From a virus, in IMG/VR virus record IMGVR_UViG_3300031700_000008, positions 1-21,259 of that record: 21,259 nt of DNA; one strand, given 5' to 3'. Below, in pieces: positions 1 through 8,229 of the stretch. Position numbers and translations under genes: made by a program. Position 1 is the stretch's first letter. The number at the start of each line of letters is the position of its first letter. The notes beneath the pieces were generated by a model. It did not search any database and was not told the DNA's origin. It saw only the letters and a list, made by a program, of their open reading frames with translations.

Positions 1-570
1 GACACGGCCTTCAAGGCCCGACAGGACAACGATTACTCCGTCATGATGACGATGGGCCTCGACACCACGGGTGACATCTACATTGTTGACGTGATCCGCG
101 ACCGTTTTGAGTTCCCCGAACTAAAGAGACGCATGATCCAAGCCAATAATCAGTGGCGTGGACGCGGCCTACGGGGCATTTACATCGAGGATAAGGCATC
201 TGGTCAGTCTCTCATCCAAGAATTACAGCGCGAGAGCGGCGTATCCGTAGTTCCGTACAAGGTTTCGTCGGATAAAGTCTCCCGCGTAACCTCGATACTC
301 CCACTCATAGAGGGCGGGCGCGTGTTTTTACCTGACAATGCCCCCTGGATGGACGCCTTCCACGAGGAATGTCAGTCTTTCCCTTCGGGAAAGCACGACG
401 ACATGATCGACGCCCTATCAATCGGCCTCGATGTTCTCGCTCGCACCCCTACCACGGGTGAATATTACACTCCGTCTGCTTTTTCTCTGCCCAACTCTGG
501 CGATAGCCTGTGGGACATGAAGTCCGATCTCAATAAAATGAGCGGCTCATGGCGCGGCTGGGGTGAATAA
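1..570 (+). CDS. terL: Terminase large subunit, C-terminal nuclease domain (5' truncated)
   Basis: This is the end of the packaging motor's large subunit, which cuts the concatemer and drives DNA into the prohead. The frame is already open at base 1, so the start and the ATPase domain lie outside the window; 189 codons remain. What is left is the RNase H-like nuclease. Numbering from the first codon, acidic metal-ligand candidates are D1 (in DTAFK), E63/D64 of the IEDKASG block and D133/D134/D137 of KHDDMIDA, in the order and spacing usual for TerL. The protein ends 39 bases before the portal gene, the usual terminase-portal order of head operons. The ATG at 43 is an internal methionine, not a start. 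The nuclease assignment is secure; the DNA-end type (headful, cos or terminal repeat) cannot be read from this part. Confidence 0.93.
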   Translation, partial: DTAFKARQDNDYSVMMTMGLDTTGDIYIVDVIRDRFEFPELKRRMIQANNQWRGRGLRGIYIEDKASGQSLIQELQRESGVSVVPYKVSSDKVSRVTSILPLIEGGRVFLPDNAPWMDAFHEECQSFPSGKHDDMIDALSIGLDVLARTPTTGEYYTPSAFSLPNSGDSLWDMKSDLNKMSGSWRGWGE

Positions 571-609
571 GGACGACCAAACCAATCACGAGGAGGTAAA
601 ACTCGTTTC
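571..609 (+). promoter_or_regulatory. Gap before portal: GGACGAC motif and strong Shine-Dalgarno
   Basis: The first seven bases after the terminase stop are GGACGAC (571-577), one of five such motifs in the gaps of this window. A strong AGGAGG lies at 591-596, 13 bases before the portal ATG, slightly farther than optimal. The gap shows no terminator hairpin. A promoter or processing role for the heptamer is a guess from its recurrence. Confidence 0.4.
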
Positions 610-2526
610 ATGACATTAACAACGACAAATTACCGTGCGGATTACGTTCCTGACAACGATGGTATCGTTGTTGATCTTTCCGATCACGCTGACGCCCTCA
701 TGAACTATGAGGACATATCCTCACGTCTCAGCGTCGAGCAAGAACAGAAGCTCGTAGACTACGTACGATCCGCGATGCAGATGTCATACGACCGCATCTC
801 CAAACGCTACGAGCATTGGAAGCAAGCTGACCGCGCGCATGACGTTTACGTACGTCCCGACGCCACGCAGTTCCGCGAGAAGGCGGTCATCGCTGACACT
901 CGCGCCATATCTGACACGGTTCACACCTACCTGATGGCTGCCCTTACGGGCCGCAATCCAATGTTCCAGTTGGAAGGTCTCAACAGAAAATCGCGCAAGT
1001 CATCTCAGATCATTGAACGCCTACTACACCAACAGATGCGCCGCACAGCAGGGGAGGCTCGAATTGCCCAACACCTTCTGGACAGTATTCGGTACGGATA
1101 CGCCCCCACAAAAGTTACGTGGGATGCTTCAAGCAAGACGAACAAGATCACCAACTTCGACCCGCGCCGCGTATTCCACGACCCCCGCGTCCAGTGGGGA
1201 GATTGGGAGAGGATGCAGTACATCATCTTTTCTGATTTCTCATCTTATGACGCTCTCCTCCAGACGGGCATGTACCCTAAACTCAAAGAGTACCCCGCCC
1301 TCCGAAACAAGTTTGCCGCTCCGACTGGTGGGTGGGACGGACATAAGTGGCATAAAGAAGCCGGACGAGGATTAAGTATTGACCCCGCAGAGCGCAACGC
1401 TCGCGGTGGCGGCACCTTCTTCGCATTGGGTGACAGCCGTATCATCGACGAGAGCTGGATACGTCTAGCTGGGTACGAGATTGGTGTCCCGCAAATAGAA
1501 CAGTTGTGGATGTGCATCACCGTCCTAGACGAGAACGTCATCATCCGCTGCCAACTCAACCCTTACGGCAGGCAGTTTCCTGTTGTAATCGGCGGCCTGT
1601 ACCACGACGCGCATAAGACCTACTCCCAGTCGCTTTATGACATCCTCCTCCCACTACATGATGTCGCGACATGGCTGTTGCGCAGCCGCATCGACAACGT
1701 ACAGGCCGCTTTGACCAATCTTATGTTCGTTGACCCCACTCAAGTCGCTATCGGAGACCTCATAGACCGCAATGCGCACGGTATTGTACGCACTATGCCT
1801 GGTGTTAAGCCTGGTGATGGCGTGTTTATCGCCAACGTCCCCGACGTTACGCGAGGTCATTGGAACGATATCGAGGCAATGTCGGGCCTAAAGCAGCGTT
1901 TATCCGCCGCTTCCGACGCTCAACAGGGTATGCCCACCGCAGAAGGCGGCGTACGCACAGCGACAGAGATACAGCGCCTTACGCAACTAGGCTCTCAGCG
2001 CCTTGGCGTACTCGCTCGTACGATCAGTGCCACTTCCGTACGGCCAATGGCCCGCATGATGGTAGCCAACGTGCAGGATTTCTTCGCTGCTGAAAGCTCT
2101 ATCCGCATTGGCGAGCAAGACAATGCTTCATCACTACGTGGCATGGTCAACGACGGCTACCTCGACTTCAAGCTGTCAGACATCCAAGGCGAAATCGACT
2201 ACCTCGTCGTAGACGGCACCTTACCACTTGAGCCAACCCGCAATGCTGAGACTTGGATCACCATGCTCAAGACCCTCAACGAGACGGGTCTCGCGATGGA
2301 GTACAACTCAGGCAAGATCGTCGAGGAGGCCATCCGCTCTATGGGTGTCTCAGACTTGGATCAGTTCAAAATATCCAAAGAGCAGCAGGCCGAGGGGCCA
2401 ACCAAGTCGCAAGAAATGATGATTGCGGAAAAAGCCCGTGGCGCATCCGTACAGCCGCAGCAACAGATCGAGAGTGAAGTTCAAAGGGGCAATCTCATAC
2501 CAATGCAGGAGGCGCAGCGCCGATGA
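610..2526 (+). CDS. Portal (head-tail connector) protein
   Basis: The 638-residue product has the size and position of a podovirus portal: it follows the terminase and precedes the scaffold and capsid. Portals form the twelve-fold ring at one capsid vertex through which DNA enters and leaves. The protein opens with a helical region (about residues 40-80), then a stem/wing-like section with the phrase SIRYGYAPTKVTW (about 158-170) that recurs in podoviral portals, a central mixed region, and a C-terminal polar, Gln-rich tail (about 590-638). No signal peptide or membrane segment is apparent. The start at 610 is supported by AGGAGG at 591-596. Its stop overlaps the next ATG by four bases (ATGA), implying translational coupling. 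Family assignment rests on context and general sequence character rather than a signature motif. Confidence 0.85.
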   Translation: MTLTTTNYRADYVPDNDGIVVDLSDHADALMNYEDISSRLSVEQEQKLVDYVRSAMQMSYDRISKRYEHWKQADRAHDVYVRPDATQFREKAVIADTRAISDTVHTYLMAALTGRNPMFQLEGLNRKSRKSSQIIERLLHQQMRRTAGEARIAQHLLDSIRYGYAPTKVTWDASSKTNKITNFDPRRVFHDPRVQWGDWERMQYIIFSDFSSYDALLQTGMYPKLKEYPALRNKFAAPTGGWDGHKWHKEAGRGLSIDPAERNARGGGTFFALGDSRIIDESWIRLAGYEIGVPQIEQLWMCITVLDENVIIRCQLNPYGRQFPVVIGGLYHDAHKTYSQSLYDILLPLHDVATWLLRSRIDNVQAALTNLMFVDPTQVAIGDLIDRNAHGIVRTMPGVKPGDGVFIANVPDVTRGHWNDIEAMSGLKQRLSAASDAQQGMPTAEGGVRTATEIQRLTQLGSQRLGVLARTISATSVRPMARMMVANVQDFFAAESSIRIGEQDNASSLRGMVNDGYLDFKLSDIQGEIDYLVVDGTLPLEPTRNAETWITMLKTLNETGLAMEYNSGKIVEEAIRSMGVSDLDQFKISKEQQAEGPTKSQEMMIAEKARGASVQPQQQIESEVQRGNLIPMQEAQRR

Positions 2527-2786
2527 GCAACCCCATAAATAGCAGTGTTTGGGCAACCCAGGTTGACGCAGTGATACGCGACTTTGTGAATGCTCGCATC
2601 CACGAAGAATTAAAGCCAGTACGGGACGACACCGAGGCGCTTCGCGGTGCATTGTTGCGAATAAGAGAAGCGTCCCAGTCTGACATGGGCACGCTGACCG
2701 CAAGAGTAAATGACGCTGAAGAGCTATTAAAAATGTCGTCATGGCGGGTGGCCAAGCTCCGCTCCCTAGCGACTGAAGAGGAATAA
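2523..2786 (+). CDS. Small coiled-coil protein, unknown function
   Basis: An 87-residue acidic-basic helical protein, not recognised by family. Residues about 35-75 show heptad spacing of hydrophobics (ALLRIREASQSDMGTLTARV and on), suggesting a coiled coil. The ATG overlaps the portal stop as ATGA, so it is probably made by translational re-initiation in fixed proportion to the portal. Only two bases separate it from the next gene. In podoviruses small helical proteins at this place can be virion or assembly factors, but nothing in the sequence decides that. It is judged real because it fills the space exactly between two well-supported genes in the operon's coupled style. Confidence 0.7.
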   Translation: MSNPINSSVWATQVDAVIRDFVNARIHEELKPVRDDTEALRGALLRIREASQSDMGTLTARVNDAEELLKMSSWRVAKLRSLATEEE

Positions 2787-2788
2787 GG

Positions 2789-3328
2789 ATGGCACGCACC
2801 CGCGTCCCCAGTGAACAGTTAAACTTCCGCTCCGCGAATACCGGAGTTCACCTTCTTGATACGTATCTTGAAGATGCGGAGATGGGCAACCTCACGCTTG
2901 CTCAACTTATGGGTAAGCTGTTCGATGAGACCACGGGTAACATCGACGCCTTCTCTTTTCAGTACAGCAACGAGAACGACCTCCAGACGCTAAAGCTACG
3001 CATCGGTGGCTCAGAAGCCCCGTACCTAGAGGTCGCCAGCTTCACTGATCTCTTTACCGACCTAGCCGCCTTCAAGTCTACGGCTCTTTCAGACATGGAA
3101 GTAAAGCGTGCTAACGCCCAGACCAGTGCAGAGAATGCCCTAGCGTCCGAGCTAGACGCGGAAGCAGCCAACGCTTCATCGCTTTCGGCAAAGCAAGCAT
3201 CCGAGGCTGCGCGGGACTTGTCCCAAACCTATGCCAACCAAGCGTACCAAACCACACCTACCGTGATCCAGCAGGGCATATTGTTGGCACAACTTCACGG
3301 TGAATTGTTCAACGGGAGTTCTCTCTAA
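2789..3328 (+). CDS. Short fibre-like virion protein sharing an N-terminal module with the fibre at 14544
   Basis: 179 residues. Residues about 25-90 match the N-terminus of the 522-residue fibre encoded at 14544: both begin MAR and carry YL..AE.G..TL..L...FD (here YLEDAEMGNLTLAQLMGKLF), followed by a beta-rich stretch and a similarly placed A(S/T)..DL. The C-terminal half is a long Ala/Ser/Glu-rich helix (about 95-165) of the type that forms trimeric coiled coils. It looks like a fibre anchor or shaft segment without a receptor tip. The stop overlaps the next start as TAATG. The shared module is seen directly; that it docks fibres to the tail is inference. A whisker or adaptor protein is an alternative. 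Confidence 0.72.
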   Translation: MARTRVPSEQLNFRSANTGVHLLDTYLEDAEMGNLTLAQLMGKLFDETTGNIDAFSFQYSNENDLQTLKLRIGGSEAPYLEVASFTDLFTDLAAFKSTALSDMEVKRANAQTSAENALASELDAEAANASSLSAKQASEAARDLSQTYANQAYQTTPTVIQQGILLAQLHGELFNGSSL

Positions 3329-3696
3329 TGCCAAATATTTCGGTATCAAATCAGCAGGCTCTCGCAGACGAACTTGCCCAGCGCCTTACCACCCTAACTG
3401 CATCCACGCCGAACGCCGACTTGGTTTATCTGGCGAGGATGATCGAAATCTTCAACGGCAACGCAAACCTATCTGCTGTTTCCGCTGAAGGCGACACTCA
3501 GATCACCAACATTACGAACGTGAGTTCGCAAAAGGTTACGAGCGTAACGCAAGAGGGTAACACCCAAATAACCGCCGTGCAGCAAGCATCCCTCACGGAG
3601 CAAGCGGCTCTCAATGGTCTTCAGACAAGCATCCAGTCAGCGTTGAACGCATACCAGATGTCTCCGTCGAAGGTCTTTTTTCTGTCACAAAGCTAA
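3328..3696 (+). CDS. Coiled-coil virion protein with internal repeats, probable fibre component
   Basis: 122 residues. The N-terminus (MPNISVSNQQALADEL) is followed by a helical segment and then near-repeats EGDTQITNITNV and EGNTQITAVQQA (about residues 53-95), whose polar/hydrophobic alternation suits a thin trimeric shaft. I recall this type of small protein near fibre genes of marine phages but cannot name the family with certainty. Its ATG lies inside the TAATG junction with the preceding gene, so it should be translationally coupled to it. A GAGG sequence follows its stop and serves the next gene. No enzyme motif or signal peptide is visible. Confidence 0.72.
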   Translation: MPNISVSNQQALADELAQRLTTLTASTPNADLVYLARMIEIFNGNANLSAVSAEGDTQITNITNVSSQKVTSVTQEGNTQITAVQQASLTEQAALNGLQTSIQSALNAYQMSPSKVFFLSQS

Positions 3697-3708
3697 ACGA
3701 GGAATATC

Positions 3709-5547
3709 ATGCCAAACGGATTATTAGGAAAGAAGGTTGTAAACGCCCGCGACACGGAAGTTGTATATACAGTTCCGGCGGCTCGCACGTCTACATTTAA
3801 CCTCAACGTACTAAACAACGGCGAAAGCGCTGCTACCGTTAATGTATACGTATCAGACAAGGTGTACCAAACACGCGACTTTGAGGACTACCTCACCCCT
3901 CTGAACTATAACAAGACATGGGTTGCAGCCGACACGTCCAACACACTTGATCTTGTGGGCCAGAGCACATCGAAGATGATGACTGCTATGAAGACCACTC
4001 CGGTAGAGCCTGCGGCTGCGAACACGGCTTCTTCCCCTATCGCGGGTAAAAAGATAGAGACACTGCAAACAGCGAACGGTGACGGCAACTTCTTCTTGGT
4101 CAGCTCCCCTGCCGCAGTCGGAAACCCGCTGCCATTCTACACCGCAGGCGCATTGTACGTACGTTCCGCCCCAGACGGCGGCGTATATACGTTCGACAAC
4201 TTCTTCTCTGGCGGCGCAGCAACTACTGCTTCCACAAGCTACGGTCAGACCGCTACTGACAACGTGCTTTGGGCCACCAACGAGAACGCAAACTTTGCGA
4301 TGTCTTACGTACAAGGTGTTCCCGGCGGCGCAGGCTCCGTAGTCAATTCAATCGCAGACTACCGCGTCACCGCAGCTACGTACAACACTGCCTTTACTTG
4401 GGGCTTGGGCGCGATCAGCAAGATTGCTGGCATTAAGACTTCTGAAGAACGCTTTATTATCGGCACCACCACTGGCTTTAACTATATGTCTAACGACGCA
4501 ACGCCACAAACCCAGTCTGAGTTCCAATCTAACACCATGTCACCACCGACAGGTATCTCTGGGTTTATGATTGGTGCGGCAGCGATTGAAGGTTCAACCG
4601 TCAACGAGGGCAACATCTTCATCGCCTACTCCGGCAACAAGGTTGCGTACGCTGGATACACGGCAGCAGCACCGTTCCCGGTAACGGGCTACAGTGTATT
4701 TGATTTCCCATCGGGAGTTGTGTTCACTGACGTTGTTGACATTCGGGCTGAGGGTACGAGCTTTGTTATAGTTGTAGCTGGCGGAACCAAGCACAGCACG
4801 GCAGACCTTGGCATAACATGGACGGCATCAAAGCACTACGCGGCGATGCCAGTTGGCATCACGGTTGCCTCCATCTCGGGGCAAAACAAGTTCGTCAACG
4901 ACGACCTATCAACAAACGTGACTGAGCTTACATTCGTACGCGGTCGTACGTACCGCTTGCACCAGCAGGCGGCAGCGAACAACGGCCACCCTCTTCAGTT
5001 CTCCGAAGTCTCCGGCGGGCCACACTCTAACGGCACCCCTTACTCAACAGGCATGAAATTCATGTTGGGCGACCCAACTGCGACAGCGCCTTTCACTGTA
5101 GAGACGACGGTAAACGCGGATTGGGTGTCTGGTCACGTCACGCACGACGGCAAGACACGGATCATCGAGTGGACTGTACCGGCATCTGCGCCGAATACTC
5201 TCTACACGTACTGCCCGAACCACACCAATATGGGTTACGCAGTCTCAATCGTGGACGAAGACACGGTTGCGCCACACGACGACGCCACGGCTCTCGCCAC
5301 TGTAAACATCTACAACGCCGACAACGGCGATGCGGATCGTCGCTACGACCTGACCTTCAACGGTGAGGCTTACATGCGCGAGAAACGCTTCTACGCTCTG
5401 CCTTTGCTCGACAAGTACGAAAAGTCTGAGATTGCTGCTGGTGAAATCTTGGAGCGCACAGCGATCATGGCAAGTGTTGGCGAGCAAGTAATTGTCACGA
5501 CGAGCGGAGACAGTATTGTAGTTCGCGTTCACGGCATCGAGGAGTAA
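3709..5547 (+). CDS. Tail/fibre-associated structural protein with an Asp-box and an amicyanin-like cupredoxin domain
   Basis: 612 residues, three visible parts. Residues 1-105 are a beta-rich N-terminal region typical of marine phage virion proteins. Residues about 130-390 are beta-rich; T364-W371 (TADLGITW) fits the Asp-box S/T-x-D-x-G-x-T-W of sialidase-like propellers. Residues about 395-517 resemble a cupredoxin: VTELTFVRGRTYRLHQ, then H427 in NGHPL, and C502, H505, M508 in YCPNHTNMGY. H...C-x2-H-x2-M is the type 1 copper ligand set with amicyanin spacing. The last 95 residues are again virion-like and end in a basic/acidic tail. GAGG at 3699-3702 serves the ATG. Position among fibre genes suggests an exposed virion protein. 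Copper binding is predicted from ligands only; a metal-free carbohydrate-binding use of the fold is the alternative. Confidence 0.75.
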   Translation: MPNGLLGKKVVNARDTEVVYTVPAARTSTFNLNVLNNGESAATVNVYVSDKVYQTRDFEDYLTPLNYNKTWVAADTSNTLDLVGQSTSKMMTAMKTTPVEPAAANTASSPIAGKKIETLQTANGDGNFFLVSSPAAVGNPLPFYTAGALYVRSAPDGGVYTFDNFFSGGAATTASTSYGQTATDNVLWATNENANFAMSYVQGVPGGAGSVVNSIADYRVTAATYNTAFTWGLGAISKIAGIKTSEERFIIGTTTGFNYMSNDATPQTQSEFQSNTMSPPTGISGFMIGAAAIEGSTVNEGNIFIAYSGNKVAYAGYTAAAPFPVTGYSVFDFPSGVVFTDVVDIRAEGTSFVIVVAGGTKHSTADLGITWTASKHYAAMPVGITVASISGQNKFVNDDLSTNVTELTFVRGRTYRLHQQAAANNGHPLQFSEVSGGPHSNGTPYSTGMKFMLGDPTATAPFTVETTVNADWVSGHVTHDGKTRIIEWTVPASAPNTLYTYCPNHTNMGYAVSIVDEDTVAPHDDATALATVNIYNADNGDADRRYDLTFNGEAYMREKRFYALPLLDKYEKSEIAAGEILERTAIMASVGEQVIVTTSGDSIVVRVHGIEE

Positions 5548-5553
5548 GCCCAC

Positions 5554-7695
5554 ATGGCACGTATTCGCAGAAAACTAAAAATCACGGGCGACGAATATAA
5601 CTTCGGGGGAGGGGCTTCTAGTGGCTCCTCCACTTCCGCAGGCGGGTTTGTTAAGATTGCCAAGGGCCACCCGAACCGCAACAACGCCAGCCATGACGGC
5701 TTCTTTGACAATGGGTCTACTATTACAATCGCTATGGACGCTGGCGGCGCGATATCTGAAAAAGACCAGTACATCTACTTCGACAATGCTTTTGAGACTG
5801 GCACAGGTACAGTCACTTATGAGTTTTTGAACGGAGATACGGCGCTTCCGGCTGGCGTGTCTTGGGCTACCAACACAGACGGCTCCAACACCGACACGGG
5901 CGAGGCTAGGTTTTACGGAACGCCCAGCGCAGTAGGAACAAACTCGTTCAAGGTGAAGGTAGACTACCCGTACGGCTCTGCCGCCGAGCAAGTCTCGATG
6001 ACCTACACTTTAAAGGTTCTCCCCACAGGAACGACACCAATCTGGACGGGCACACTCGCTCCGCTTATTGCTCAGAATGTCACTGACCCCCAAATAATAG
6101 TAGCGGGTCCGACTACAAACTACTCAGGCGCTACCTATACGCTTTCAAACGTCAGTGGATTTCTATCAGGCGTCAATCCAGTCATTGACAGCGAGACGGG
6201 AGCAGTTTCCGTATCTAACGTCGGCGCTGCCGTGCAAGCTGCTTCAGCCCACGCTCTTACTGTAACAGTTGACCTTGGTGAATATGGAACTGTGCCCAAG
6301 ACGTTTAGCGGAAATGTATCATACGGCGACCCTTACGGCGCACGTTATTTTGGTCCGGCAAACTATAAGCAAAATCAACAATCCAGCCTTGCGTTGTCAC
6401 TGGGCGAGGAAGACACTTACCATAACCCATCAAAGAGCTCTGGTGCCCTAAGACGTGAATGGAACGCCCCCGAAGATACATCTCCTTATTACCTAAATGA
6501 TACTTATGGTTGTATTGCCAATGGTTCCTATGTCCCAAGCCAATCCTTTTACGACCAAGGGGGTGACTACTATAAGCATGGCGTTATGGGCATCAACCCA
6601 ACCAGCACTCAGATCATGTGTTCAGCTTCAAATCACGCTTACGTTAGCGGATTTTGGGTCGTACCAGGCGGCGTCACTTCAATATGCGCTGTCGCCGCAG
6701 GCGCGGGTTCTATGGGCTGTTTCCAATGGTCCGCTGATGGCGGCGGCGGCGGTGGCCTTGCTTGGATGAATGGCATCACGGTAGTGCCAGGTGAGGTTCT
6801 TCAATGGTGCTGGGGTCTTGGAAAGTCAGTGGAAGCCAGCAACGGCTCCTATGGCGGCGGGGCTAGTTGGTTGAGACGCCACTCTGGCGGCGCGAACCAA
6901 GAACACATCCTTTTTGCGCAGGGTGGCGGCTGGACTGGTTACAGTGATGGCTCCCCTAACGGAAAAAACACTAGCTACACGGGGGGCGTAACTGTCAGCG
7001 GCCTTACGCACTGGGACAAAGGCAATGGCTACGCCGCAAACAATCAAAGAGATGGCGGCGGCTGGGGAGTACGGACTGAAGAAGGTTCTCCTGTAGACGA
7101 TGGCACGGGCACAACTTTTCACTACGGCGGTGGCGCGCCAATGTACTCAGGTGATCGGCACGGCATGGGCGCAGGCGGATACCGAGGGAACGGAACACAA
7201 ACTGGGCAGTCAACTGCTGGCTACTATGGCGGCGGCGGGGCGGGCTATGACTACTCTTCAACTCATGGCTATGGCGCTGGCGGCGGCGTAGGCTTGGACG
7301 GCCAAGGCGAAAAGGGTGGTCGTGCTAACGCTGACCCTCGCGCGAACCCGAATGCTGGCTCAGGCTACGGCGGGAGTGGCGGTAACTGGACTTCGTACGG
7401 CTTCGGCTCACCTAACTACCGCGGCGGTGGTGGCGGTGGATCAGGCGGTACGCGCGGAGCGTACGGCGAAAACCAGTTCACGGGTGGCGCAGAAAACGGC
7501 AACGGCAACGGCCACCGCGTAGGCGGCCTTCACGGCGGCGGCGGCGGCGGATCAGGCACGTCCTCTGGCGGCGGTCACGGTGCGTCGGGTGGCCTTCGTA
7601 TCATCTGGGGCACAGGCGAAGACGGAACTGCACGTTCATTCCCGTACACCTACTGCTCTGAAAAACCTTCAATGAAATATAATGGAGAACACTAA
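5554..7695 (+). CDS. Glycine-rich tail fibre / adhesin with Ig-like domains
   Basis: 713 residues. The short N-terminus (MARIRRKLKITGDEYNFGGG) is followed by an Ig-like region: about residues 60-165 resemble a putative-Ig (He_PIG) domain (ARFYGTPSAVGTNSFKVKV) and about 170-275 look like a second. Residues about 280-390 contain several aromatics and cysteines. From about 395 to 690 the chain is dominated by Gly with Ser, Tyr, Asn and His, ending with GGLRIIWG. Such glycine-rich tips resemble the polyglycine-helix adhesin known from T4-like gp38, where loops between glycine runs contact the receptor. GAGGAG at 5539-5544 supports the start. The next gene looks like a fibre assembly chaperone, which fits. 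Receptor binding is inferred; the receptor cannot be told. Confidence 0.8.
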   Translation: MARIRRKLKITGDEYNFGGGASSGSSTSAGGFVKIAKGHPNRNNASHDGFFDNGSTITIAMDAGGAISEKDQYIYFDNAFETGTGTVTYEFLNGDTALPAGVSWATNTDGSNTDTGEARFYGTPSAVGTNSFKVKVDYPYGSAAEQVSMTYTLKVLPTGTTPIWTGTLAPLIAQNVTDPQIIVAGPTTNYSGATYTLSNVSGFLSGVNPVIDSETGAVSVSNVGAAVQAASAHALTVTVDLGEYGTVPKTFSGNVSYGDPYGARYFGPANYKQNQQSSLALSLGEEDTYHNPSKSSGALRREWNAPEDTSPYYLNDTYGCIANGSYVPSQSFYDQGGDYYKHGVMGINPTSTQIMCSASNHAYVSGFWVVPGGVTSICAVAAGAGSMGCFQWSADGGGGGGLAWMNGITVVPGEVLQWCWGLGKSVEASNGSYGGGASWLRRHSGGANQEHILFAQGGGWTGYSDGSPNGKNTSYTGGVTVSGLTHWDKGNGYAANNQRDGGGWGVRTEEGSPVDDGTGTTFHYGGGAPMYSGDRHGMGAGGYRGNGTQTGQSTAGYYGGGGAGYDYSSTHGYGAGGGVGLDGQGEKGGRANADPRANPNAGSGYGGSGGNWTSYGFGSPNYRGGGGGGSGGTRGAYGENQFTGGAENGNGNGHRVGGLHGGGGGGSGTSSGGGHGASGGLRIIWGTGEDGTARSFPYTYCSEKPSMKYNGEH
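6736..7600 (+). repeat. Glycine-rich low-complexity coding region (GGC runs)
   Basis: Inside the adhesin gene, runs of GGC/GGT codons recur (for example 6739-6754, 7230-7239, 7426-7440, 7534-7551), interspersed with Tyr, Asn, Ser and His codons. The region is variable-length low-complexity DNA with several near-identical GGCGGCGGCG tracts, a natural substrate for slippage and recombination. It encodes about residues 395-683 of the adhesin. Confidence 0.75.
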
Positions 7696-7961
7696 TGTCT
7701 GTAGATCGTGACCTCCTTATTAAAAACATGCGGAAAACCCGCGACGAGAAGCTGGCTTCCAGCGACATCGACATGATCCGCACAATGGAGGACGCAGCAA
7801 GTTTCGCTGCGTTCTCGACAGCTCGCGCCGCATGGCTTGCATACCGCGAGGCGCTTCGTGACCTTCCTTCTACGGTGCCTGACATCATTGAGGATGACTA
7901 CTCTAACGTCCCAGCCATGCCACTTTCACCCCCACAAACAGCAGCACTTTCAGAGGATTAA
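7695..7961 (+). CDS. Probable tail fibre assembly chaperone
   Basis: 88 residues. Helical N-terminus (RDLLIKNMRKTRDEKLASSD) and then AAWLAYREALRDLPSTVPD, which matches the W..YR.aLRDLP signature of phage tail-fibre/tail assembly chaperones; the C-terminus is proline-rich and acidic. Proteins of this kind bind the fibre encoded just upstream and promote its trimerisation. It starts within a TAATG junction with the adhesin gene, so the two are made together. The motif is seen directly; partner identity is inferred from adjacency. Confidence 0.72.
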   Translation: MSVDRDLLIKNMRKTRDEKLASSDIDMIRTMEDAASFAAFSTARAAWLAYREALRDLPSTVPDIIEDDYSNVPAMPLSPPQTAALSED

Positions 7962-7962
7962 T

Positions 7963-8187
7963 ATGAAACTCATTCCTTACATTGACCGTTTCGACGTACA
8001 GCACTTCATCGACGTTGAGAACGTCATGTTCACAGAGACTTGCATTATTGCAATCGACGGAGAGCCGGAGGCTGAACCTTTAAAGGGAACGCGGATATGC
8101 CTTGATGCCAAGTCTGCGGGTTTTGTTTTTTCGAAAGAGCCTGCCGACGTTATTTGGGACCGCATCAATAAAGCGCTATCCGAGTAA
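7963..8187 (+). CDS. Small protein of unknown function
   Basis: 74 residues, start MKLIPYIDRFDVQHFIDVEN. The ATG at 7963 is chosen because AGAGGA (7952-7957) lies at good distance and the preceding gene stops at 7961; the frame is open farther upstream, but that part would overlap the chaperone gene by over 120 bases. The pattern is beta-strands followed by a C-terminal helix (ADVIWDRINKALSE). It vaguely resembles short FlbD-like proteins (T..xL...V.....eV...I), too weakly to name. Its stop codon lies inside the left arm of a terminator, so it is the last gene of this unit. Function unknown. Confidence 0.62.
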   Translation: MKLIPYIDRFDVQHFIDVENVMFTETCIIAIDGEPEAEPLKGTRICLDAKSAGFVFSKEPADVIWDRINKALSE

Positions 8188-8209
8188 GGGGATAACACCC
8201 CTTACTTTT
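8184..8209 (+). terminator. Rho-independent terminator overlapping the stop codon
   Basis: Perfect 8-bp inverted repeat GTAAGGGG / CCCCTTAC (8184-8191, 8198-8205) with loop ATAACA, followed directly by TTTT (8206-8209). The left arm includes the TAA stop of the gene ending at 8187. It separates the fibre block from the oxygenase gene. Confidence 0.85.
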
Positions 8210-8229
8210 CAACTTTAAGGATACTCTCA

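Noticed and set aside
2350-2799. Antisense open frame of 149 codons across the portal end.
   Set aside because: No ribosome site or family resemblance; it opposes two coupled genes.
3853-4314. Antisense open frame of 153 codons within the copper-motif gene.
   Set aside because: Lies wholly opposite a well-supported gene, with Cys/Arg/Val-rich composition typical of antisense shadows.
7837-7962. Upstream in-frame ATG extending the small gene at 7963.
   Set aside because: It would overlap the chaperone gene by over 120 bases in another frame; a good Shine-Dalgarno stands before 7963.
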